Notes under the pieces: generated by a model
What the model saw: only the letters and a program-made list of their open reading frames with translations
What the model was told of the DNA's origin: nothing
Databases searched by the model: none
Assembly: GCA_004293645.1 (NCBI GenBank)
Contig: REAB01000067.1
Coordinates: 16,570 to 80,569, forward strand
Direction of reading: 5' to 3'
Origin: Cytophagia bacterium
GTDB taxonomy: Bacteria; Bacteroidota; Bacteroidia; Cytophagales; Spirosomataceae
Length of the DNA: 64,000 nucleotides
Shown: positions 1-7,400 of the stretch, piece by piece
How positions within the stretch are numbered: the first letter of the stretch is position 1
Layout: each line of letters begins with the position of its first letter
Program-made: the position numbers and the translations under genes

Positions 1-811
1 ACACAAACAAAACCACCACCAACAGCACAATACCAATGGCCGAACCAAGCGGTTTGTCGTTGGAAGTACCGAACATGTTCTGAAAAATATTGGAAATGAA
101 CAGCGTATTTGAGCCGCCGAGTAGATTAGGGGCCAGAAAGTCGCCCAGCGAAAGTACAAAAGCAAAAGTACCTCCTGTAATAATACCTGGTAAACTCAGC
201 GGAAGCACTACCTTAAAAAAAGTAATGAATCGGTTCGCCCCCAAGTCTTTCGACGCTTCGACCAAGCTCGTCGGTATTTGCTCAAAAGATGTGTAGATGG
301 GCATCAATACAAATGGCGTATAAATATGAACCATGCCAATGACCACCGCCAAGTCGCTGTATAAAAGTGCGCTAATGGGCGAATCTATGAAGCCAATGAA
401 CTGTAAGAATGAGTTTAAGATGCCTTCTTCGCCCAAGATGATTTTCCAGGCATAGGCCCGAACAATGTAACTCACCCAAAGTGGCAAAATAATGAGGGTG
501 TAGAGTAATGTTTTGTTTTTGGTGGCCTTAAAAGCAATATAATACGCCAACGGAATACTCACTATCAGCGCAATAGCGGTAACAACCGCCGATAATCCGA
601 AGGTTTTGAAGAGCGTAAAATAATAGAGTTCTTTGGTAAAAAACCGTTTATAAGAATCGAACGACAGAGCTGGTTGCAACACGCCAAAGTCGTCGATGGT
701 ATAAAAACTTTGAATAAAAACCCGCGTATAGGGCAAAACTAAAAACAGCAACATCCACAATGCCAATGGCAAAAAAAGCAAGTAGAAACTGGGTTTGAGT
801 TTAAGAAACAT
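1..811 (-). CDS. potB: Spermidine/putrescine ABC transporter permease PotB (3' end outside window)
   Basis: The start is the ATG at 811-809, and 270 codons are read before the window edge, so the C-terminus is missing. The reverse-strand translation begins MFLKLKPSFYLLFLPLALW and is a polytopic inner-membrane protein. It carries the MetI-type EAA loop near residue 190 (EASKDLGANRFITFFKVVLP), which contacts the ATPase, and ends in LGDFLAPNLLGG typical of PotB. It would form the channel for polyamine uptake with PotC and PotA, presumably encoded beyond the left edge. The upstream gene on the same strand is potD, separated by 166 bp that hold a strong hairpin and duplicated potD tail sequence. 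The polyamine substrate is inferred from the family and from potD. Confidence 0.9.
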   Translation of the reverse strand, partial: MFLKLKPSFYLLFLPLALWMLLFLVLPYTRVFIQSFYTIDDFGVLQPALSFDSYKRFFTKELYYFTLFKTFGLSAVVTAIALIVSIPLAYYIAFKATKNKTLLYTLIILPLWVSYIVRAYAWKIILGEEGILNSFLQFIGFIDSPISALLYSDLAVVIGMVHIYTPFVLMPIYTSFEQIPTSLVEASKDLGANRFITFFKVVLPLSLPGIITGGTFAFVLSLGDFLAPNLLGGSNTLFISNIFQNMFGTSNDKPLGSAIGIVLLVVVLFV

Positions 812-833
812 GGTTGTTTTTAGTGTAATGGTT

Positions 834-877
834 CAACAAACTTGTCAGATTTTATACAAAATCTGACAAGTTTGTTG
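834..877. repeat. Perfect 20-bp-stem hairpin between potD and potB
   Basis: The arms 834-853 and 858-877 are exact reverse complements (CAACAAACTTGTCAGATTTT) around a 4-nt ATAC loop. The hairpin lies just upstream of the potB start. It could act as an intercistronic processing or attenuation structure, or be a member of a dispersed palindrome family. No T-run follows directly on the minus strand, so a simple terminator is not favoured. Confidence 0.85.
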
Positions 878-991
878 TTTAAATTTTATTTTGTTCCACT
901 GCCGTTGTCTGTGTCCACACAGGCGACCTTTGGCAAACGAAAAATCTAAAAAACTTGCGGGTTTTGTTGTTTAAATTTTATTTTGTTCCAC
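871..991. repeat. 29-bp direct repeat copying the 3' end of potD
   Basis: The 29 bp at 871-899 are repeated exactly at 963-991. The right-hand copy contains the last codons and the TAA stop of potD. The left-hand copy is a free-standing duplicate beside the large hairpin. Between them, 899-926 matches 9491-9518 in 24 of 28 positions and contains a small CTGTG/CACAG hairpin. The arrangement suggests a local duplication associated with a hairpin-type repeat insertion. Confidence 0.8.
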
Positions 992-2090
992 CTTTCACTT
1001 CGTTCCAAATCTCGTTGTAACGCTTGCGATTTTTGACGTACTGCCAGAAGTTTAATTTCTCAAAATAATACGTGGTGTTGTTCATTTGCGTAATTTCTTG
1101 CAATTCGGGCGACATGTACGCCTTAGCACCCTCGTTGGCTACCGAATAATTGGTAGCCTCGGCTACTTTGGCCATGTTTTCGGCCTTCGTGATGTAGTCA
1201 ATCCAAGCCACGGCAAGGTCTTTATTGGTCGTTGATTTGGTAATCATCAATCGGTCTATCCAGCCCGTTGCACCTTCAACTGGTATCATTCCTTTTACGT
1301 TCATACCGTCTTTTTTGAGCGTTGCAGGCGTAAGTGGCCAGCCAATGGCCGCTACTACTTCTTTGTTTTTCATCATGTTGTCCAGTTCGCCTGCGGTTGC
1401 CCAGTATTTTCTAATTTGCGGCTTTAGTTCCATCAGTTTTTTCTTTACTGCGGCCAACTGCTCTTCATTCATGTTATAAATCGCTCCTTTGTCAGTTTTG
1501 TCATAGCCCAATAAGATACCCGCCAAGTACAGGCTCGAAATATCGTCCCAAAGTGCTATTTTGCCCTTATTTTTAGGGTCAAAAAGTACATTCCAAGAAG
1601 TTGGGTCTTTGATGACATCGGCATTGTAAACCAAATAGTCGGGGCCCCACGTAAACGGCACACCGTACGTTTTGCCATCTTTTACCACATCTTGCATTGA
1701 GCGAAGTTTGGCCCCTAATGAATCATAATGTGTTATTTTGGTCAAGTCAATAGGCTGTACCAAATCTTTTTCGACCAGAGCCTGCGCCATGTCAGGCGAT
1801 GGCGTTACGATGTCATATACTTCGCCACCGCCAGCGGTTAGTTTGGCAATCAGCTCGTCAGACGACCCAAAGTACACGCCTTTTACGGTACATCCGTACT
1901 TATCTTCAAACGCTTTGGTAAACTTGGTGTCGGCATAGCCTTCCCAACATAAAATGCTGAGTGTCTTGCCTTTGAAGTCTGTTACGGCTACCTCCGCCGA
2001 CTCTTCGGCTTTTTTCTCTGACCCGCCGCCGCAGCTCAGTGTAGTAAATGCCAATGCAATGGCAGCGATAGATTTAAATAGTTTTTGCAT
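978..2090 (-). CDS. potD: Polyamine ABC transporter substrate-binding lipoprotein PotD
   Basis: This 370-aa protein has a lipoprotein signal (MQKLFKSIAAIALAFTTLSC, lipobox Cys20) followed by a Ser/Glu/Lys-rich linker. The mature part has the PotD/PotF pattern: LSILCWEGYADTKFTKAFE at the start, DIVTPSPDMAQALVEKDLVQP, and VPFTWGPDYLVYN. It would capture spermidine or putrescine outside the inner membrane and hand it to PotB/PotC. It lies between the Lrp-type regulator (37 bp upstream) and potB downstream, all on the minus strand, so the three could be co-transcribed. The ATG at 2090 is supported by the signal peptide. The binding protein preceding the permease is less usual than a potABCD order. 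Confidence 0.93.
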   Translation of the reverse strand: MQKLFKSIAAIALAFTTLSCGGGSEKKAEESAEVAVTDFKGKTLSILCWEGYADTKFTKAFEDKYGCTVKGVYFGSSDELIAKLTAGGGEVYDIVTPSPDMAQALVEKDLVQPIDLTKITHYDSLGAKLRSMQDVVKDGKTYGVPFTWGPDYLVYNADVIKDPTSWNVLFDPKNKGKIALWDDISSLYLAGILLGYDKTDKGAIYNMNEEQLAAVKKKLMELKPQIRKYWATAGELDNMMKNKEVVAAIGWPLTPATLKKDGMNVKGMIPVEGATGWIDRLMITKSTTNKDLAVAWIDYITKAENMAKVAEATNYSVANEGAKAYMSPELQEITQMNNTTYYFEKLNFWQYVKNRKRYNEIWNEVKGGTK

Positions 2091-2126
2091 GATTGATTTG
2101 GGTTTATTTGTAGTTTAATTAATTTT

Positions 2127-2594
2127 CTAAATCGTAATTTCGGGCTGGCCCCACTTGTAAACCTTGAGATACATGTGGGTTTCAGTTTTCTGAATGCCCT
2201 GAACTTTCAGCAGTCGTTGCATCAAATCGAGTAGGTGGTTGTTGTCTCGGCACATGACATTGAGCTCAAGGTCAAACTCGCCCGTGCGCATGGCCAAAAA
2301 ACTAACCTCTGGCAGTGCCGAGAGCTGTTGGGCTATTTCTGATATTTCTACCAATCTGTCAATCCGAATCAAAATACAGGCGTAGGCATTGTAGCCAACT
2401 TTGTTTGGATCTACCCGCCCGATTATTTTTAAAACGCCATCTTCTACCAGTTTTTGATACCGTTTAGACACTGTACTCACCACAATACCGAGCCTTTTAG
2501 AAAGCTCCGAAAAAGGCTCACGACCATCTTTTTGTAGCGACTGCATCAAAGCCAAGTCAAGGGCATCAAACTGGTATTTTTCTGGTTCAGACAA
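2127..2594 (-). CDS. Lrp/AsnC family transcriptional regulator
   Basis: This 155-aa protein has an N-terminal winged helix-turn-helix at about residues 12-60 (LDLALMQSLQKDGREPFSEL, then LAKRLGI-like SKRLGIVVSTVSKRYQKLVE). A C-terminal RAM/ligand-binding domain follows, with GYNAYACILIRID and the acidic GEFDLELNVMCRD. The length fits the family (about 150 aa). The start is a TTG at 2594; no in-frame ATG precedes the HTH. It lies directly upstream of potD on the same strand, so control of polyamine uptake in response to an amino-acid-like ligand is a reasonable inference. The upstream DNA holds phased AT-rich boxes that could be its own operator. Confidence 0.9.
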   Translation of the reverse strand: MSEPEKYQFDALDLALMQSLQKDGREPFSELSKRLGIVVSTVSKRYQKLVEDGVLKIIGRVDPNKVGYNAYACILIRIDRLVEISEIAQQLSALPEVSFLAMRTGEFDLELNVMCRDNNHLLDLMQRLLKVQGIQKTETHMYLKVYKWGQPEITI

Positions 2595-2700
2595 AATTAT
2601 ATATTTTGATTTTGACTTGTATTTTTAGAATATTTTTGAATTTGACACAAAGTTATCAAAAATATTTTTACTTTGTTGTATTTTATCGAAATATTTTTTG
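2595..2700 (-). promoter_or_regulatory. AT-rich upstream region with three phased AATATTTTT boxes
   Basis: AATATTTTT occurs at 2629, 2661 and 2690, spacings of 32 and 29 bp, close to three helical turns. The boxes lie just upstream of the Lrp-type regulator. Lrp proteins commonly bind arrays of phased AT-rich sites and autoregulate. Assignment as an operator is inference; the boxes and their spacing are seen directly. Confidence 0.45.
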
Positions 2701-2786
2701 TCCACAACAAAAAACCTTTGTTGAATTTCTATATCAATAGAGCGTTCGTTATCTTGATATGAAACCCACCAATAATAATATCATCG

Positions 2787-2986
2787 TAGTTGGGCAGAAA
2801 TAGGCGGTTCGCCGCTCCGATGCTATTATTTTTGATTTGCAATAAAGGGAAATCTGGTCTTAATAAACTGATAACCAGACAATTACAACAAATTACTGTA
2901 ATTACAAACAATTACAACAAATTACTGTAATTACAAACAATTACAACAAATTACTGTAATTACAAATAATTACGAGTAACTACTTA
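2787..2986 (+). repeat. MITE-like dispersed element, copy A
   Basis: This is the first of three copies (others at 33688-33864 and, inverted, 48283-48460). It begins TAGTTGGGCAGAAATAGGCG with a GGCG/CGCC mini-hairpin and an A/T-rich middle, and ends ACGAGTAACTACTTA. The ends are near-inverted repeats (AGTAGTT and AACTACT). Copy A lacks the GC-rich core of the other copies but has a 29-bp unit (AATTACAACAAATTACTGTA plus ATTACAAAC) three times in tandem, where B and C have it once. Its right end supplies the TAA stop of the symporter gene at 2984-2986. No transposase is encoded. Confidence 0.85.
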
Positions 2987-4387
2987 CTGGGGCAAAGGCA
3001 TGAGATTACTTTTATTGGGCTTTTCCCAATAACTCCCCACCAACATCCCTCCCAAACTGGCTGCAGTGCCGTACAAAATGGCTGGGAATGTGGTGTTCAA
3101 AACAAAAGCGCAGAGCAGCCAAACGCCCAAGCCCAACGACATCGAAGCCAAACAGCCTGCGTTGGTGGCGCGTTTCCAGTAAAGTCCAAAAGTGAGCGGT
3201 ACAAACAAAGATACCAAGCTAAACGCCGACGACTCGCCCACCAACTCAAAAATATCTTGCCGCGCCAAGCCCATCAAGACCGAGGCCAACGTAACAAAAA
3301 CAACGGCACCCCGAATCACCGCCAGCAGTTGTTGGTCGGTTAAATGGGGATAGCGCGGCTTAATGAGGTTTTCGCCCAGTACGGCGGCAGGAGCCAAAAT
3401 AGCGCCACTGCTGGTACTCAACAAAGCCGAAATCAACGCCCCAAAAAACAGCACTTGAATCCAAACGGGGGCGTGGTTTAAAATCATGCGCGGAATGATG
3501 AGTTTGGGGTCGCCTTGCAGCAATTCGGGGTATAAACTTTTGGCTATCAGCGCAATAAAGAGTGGTAAAACGGCGACCGTCAAATACAAAATACCCGCTA
3601 AAATAGACGAACGCACGGCCGTTTTGGCATCTTTGGAAGCCATAACCCGCTGAAAAATATCTTGCTGTGGAATAGACCCCAGGCCAATGGTTATCCAAGC
3701 AGCTACGTACTCGGCCCAGCTCTGAAAAGAATGTTGCACGGGCAAGAACCTAAAAAAATGGTCAGGTTGCTGGGCCACGACTGGCGCAAAACCGCCCGTT
3801 TGGCTGAGCAAAATAACCAGTATCACCACCAGCCCGATGATGAGCAAAATGTTGTGAATAAAGTCAGTAATAGAAATGGACCACATTCCGCCCATGAGCG
3901 TATAGGTCATGACAAGCGTGGCACCTACCCAGATACCCGTCGTGAGTGGTAATCCAAAAATAACTTGCCCCACTACGCCCATGGCCACAAATTGGGCGGC
4001 AATCCAACCAAAATAAGAAGGAATAATCATAACTGCCGATAAGAACTCGGCTTTTTTGCCAAAACGAATCAAGAAAAAATCGCAGAACGTGATGATGTTC
4101 CATTTGTAGAAAGTACGGGCAAAAAAAATGCCTACCAAAATGAGGCACAAAGCGGCACCAAAAGGTTCTTCGATAACGCTCAAAATGCCGCCTTCTATAA
4201 AATGAGCGGGCGCGCCCATCATGGTTTCTGAGCCAAACCACGTGGCAAACGTTACCATGGTGGCCAGTGCCAACGGCAAACGCCGCCCCGCCAGCACAAA
4301 ATCTTCGGTGTTTTTTACGCGGCGCGAAGCCCAAAAACCCACCGCCAAATTGAGCAACAGGTAAACGATAATGCAAAAAATAAGCAT
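2984..4387 (-). CDS. Sodium:solute symporter (SSS) family transporter
   Basis: This 467-aa protein is strongly hydrophobic, with about 12-13 predicted membrane segments. The N-terminal signature of the SSS family is visible (ASRRVKNTEDFVLAGRRLPL, then ATMVTFATWFGSETMMGAPA), as is GGMWSISITDFIHNILLIIG. It should couple sodium entry to uptake of an organic solute; the substrate (sugar, amino acid, proline or pantothenate type) cannot be read from sequence. The ATG at 4387 follows the C25 peptidase gene by 28 bp on the same strand. The last residues and the stop codon come from the end of repeat element A, so the C-terminal tail may be altered compared with relatives. Confidence 0.92.
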   Translation of the reverse strand: MLIFCIIVYLLLNLAVGFWASRRVKNTEDFVLAGRRLPLALATMVTFATWFGSETMMGAPAHFIEGGILSVIEEPFGAALCLILVGIFFARTFYKWNIITFCDFFLIRFGKKAEFLSAVMIIPSYFGWIAAQFVAMGVVGQVIFGLPLTTGIWVGATLVMTYTLMGGMWSISITDFIHNILLIIGLVVILVILLSQTGGFAPVVAQQPDHFFRFLPVQHSFQSWAEYVAAWITIGLGSIPQQDIFQRVMASKDAKTAVRSSILAGILYLTVAVLPLFIALIAKSLYPELLQGDPKLIIPRMILNHAPVWIQVLFFGALISALLSTSSGAILAPAAVLGENLIKPRYPHLTDQQLLAVIRGAVVFVTLASVLMGLARQDIFELVGESSAFSLVSLFVPLTFGLYWKRATNAGCLASMSLGLGVWLLCAFVLNTTFPAILYGTAASLGGMLVGSYWEKPNKSNLMPLPQ

Positions 4388-4415
4388 TGAAAATCAGGTT
4401 TTAGGGTTGATAAAT

Positions 4416-7400
4416 TCAACGAATTAACACCACTTTTCCCGTGGCTTGCACGCCATCGGCGAGTGGTATATCTTGGCCATTTTTGCGCACCACCAACCGA
4501 TACAAATACGTGCCAGCCGCCAGTCCGCTGGTGTCGTTGAGTTGCCATTCGTTGCTGCCTACCCGCACGGGCAGGGCCATTGCTTTAACCAATTTCCCGT
4601 TCAAGTCGGTGAGCGTAATGCGGGCTTCGTCGGGGGCGGCTACGCCCGACACCACAAAACCAAAGCGAAGTAGCTGCCCAAACGGATTAGGATATGCGTT
4701 GATTGTCAGTACTTTAGATTCATTTATAACCCGAAAACTAATTAAATAAACGCCCGTTCGGTTGCCGCTTACGTCGCTGCCTTGCGCTCGCAGTGTGTAA
4801 AGGCCGTCGGGCAGCGTGCCTGGTCGGTATTCGATTTGGCACACATTGTTGGCATTGGCGGGCGTAAACCGCACCGACGCACCGCGCAACGCCACCCGTC
4901 GCAGGGGCTGGTCGGCGCGTTGCAAATACAGGTCAATGCCCGTGGTGTCGCGTTTGAACAAGAAACGGTTTTCGTCTTTGAGTTGTACCACAATCAATGG
5001 GTTGGCCGACACCACTTCGCCATCTTGAATTTTTTGGCCGTCAATGGCTACTTCCAAAATGGGCGGCAGGCGGTCGGGGCGCACCGTAAATGGCAAATTA
5101 ATGACGTTGTTGTTGAAATTTTGCTCGGGCTGCTGGCGTGGATTAAAATTGACCGTCAGGCGGTTGTCGCCCACATTGCCCAGCGTAGCCACATTTTGAC
5201 TAATTTTGATGGACTCGCCAGGTAGGAGCGGGGCATATTTTTTGTTGCTCGTCTGTACGCCATTTTTGGCCGAATAGAGCGTAGTTTGCACCAAAACCGA
5301 ATCTTTAAAAGCCACATTTACCACGTTTTTGAAGTTCAAATCAAGCACAAAAGGCTCACCTTCTTGCTTTTCTAAAGCAGTAATTACGCCACTACTGGCC
5401 ACGCCCTCGGCCACGGGCTGGTGGCGCACCAACCAGTCTTGCAGTTGCGCAGGAATTGTGAAATTTACGTCGTTGTTGGCCAACTTTAACTGTAAACGGA
5501 GGTACGGGAATTGCCGCGCATTGATACTCTTTAAATCAATGCGGGCGGTATTTTGATTGGCCAATAACAAGGTTTCTTTCCCCTGCAAATCAACCCCAAT
5601 CACATCAAGCGCGCTGGTATTTGATATCTGATATTTGTACTTTGATATTTGATATTTGACATCTTCCCATTGATTGGCTGGCCCCACCAGCGACGACACA
5701 ATCTGGCCGTTGCCAGCGGTGCTGTTGAGCGTAAAGTTTTCCAATTGGAGCGAACGAATGCTCGGAGCTAAGTCGTTGGGGTCGGTAAAGAGTTCTTTAA
5801 CAGGCTGTTGTGCGCCTTTTTGGCCAATTAATAAATAAGGTCTGCCGCTTTTGAGGTCGGTGAGTCGTTCGGTGCCAATGCCCAAGTCGCGGAGTTTGGC
5901 TTTGGCGGCAGCGGGCCAGCGGTCAAATTGTACGTCGCCGCTCGTCATTAGCACCACAAAATCACCCTGCGGCACGGCGTTAAGGTAGCGTTCGAGCAAC
6001 CCCGCGCTGATGATATCGGCATCGCGGAGGGTGTTCATGACGTAGGGTGGATTGCCACACCTGAGCGCGTCGAGCACCGAATAAGCCCGCAGGTTGTCGC
6101 GGCGCAGCGCGGTAACAATTACGTTGCTTTCGGGGCGAAAGCCGTTGGCGGGGTTGTAGGTGTTACAGTTGCCGTCGTTTACCAATAAAATAGTGCCAAT
6201 GCTGAGTTGAGTTTTCAAAAAACCCTGCGCAAAAGCACCCACCGAGCTGCCGTTTAGCACGCCCGAAATGGGAGTTGTTTGGCTTTGATAACTCCAAACG
6301 GGCGCGGTGGTGGTAGAAAGGCCAATTTGCAGCGGCGTAGCCTTGGTAAATTGCGCGGGTTGGCGTTGCGTCCAGCCAGTGCCAGTGGCCTTAAAATAGC
6401 TAAATGAACTCGTTGCCCAGCGGTTTTCGTCGTTGCTGGGGCGGTCGGCGTAGCGCACGCGCCAGTAGTAAGTAGTGCTGTCGCGGGGCAAAATAGCTAC
6501 TTTCCAAGTGGGCAGCAGGTTATCGGTTAAAGTTTGGGTTTTGCGAAACGGGCTGTCGAAACGGGCGGTGGTATCGAGTTCAAAAATGTAGTTTCGGCTC
6601 ATAAACTCAACGGCTTGCGCCACCAGCGTTACCTCGGACGTGGGGGCATCGCTGTCCGAAACGAGGGCGTATTCGGCGGGCAGCAGCGGGTACGGGCCCT
6701 GCGCTGGAATATTAAAATCGAACGCAGCCACGTTGTTTTGTTCGTCCATTTCGGCCACTTCGTTGTCGGGGTCGAGTCTTATTTCAAACCGATTGAGTCC
6801 GCTTTGGGTGCGGTCGTTGGGAATGTCAATGTATAACGTATCTTGGTAGGCCACCGCCCCAAAAACCGACGAATAAGCGAGCGTTGCGCCATCGCGCGAA
6901 GTGCGCAAAAGTCTGATTTTCAGTTTATTATTTCTAAAAAAAACACCAAAATTGGCCACCGTTATCTGCACCCGCAGCGAGTCGTTGAAAGCCGAAAGCG
7001 GTGCGCCGTTTTTGGCCGTAATGGCCACGTCGCGCGGACTGATGGCATAGTCTGTTCTTTTGGCAGGAAAAACCACCACGGCAGGGTCGCCCTGCAAACT
7101 CATTTGTTGGGCATCGGCAATCTGAATCGGGGAGCTTTCGCGTTTCAAAAATTGCTGGGCTATTTGGCGGTGTACTTGCCCAAAAGGTCGGCTTAGGTTG
7201 AGGCTGTCGCCCAGCCAAGTATCATAAAAAGCGTCGCCGTATTGTTTGAGCGAAAAACTGTAGGCCAGATTGGAATGGGCCAAAAACAGCACCGCGCCTC
7301 GGTCGCGGGCGGCAATCCAGTCAATGGGGTAGGTATTGGCCCCAAAAGTAAAATTACCCAGCACGCAGCCGTTGGCATAAATGAGCGGATAGCGGCCTTT

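Noticed and set aside
2881..2968. Three 29-bp tandem units in element A as a CRISPR array
   Set aside because: The units are contiguous with no spacers, are AT-rich and belong to a dispersed element present elsewhere with one unit; no cas genes are seen.
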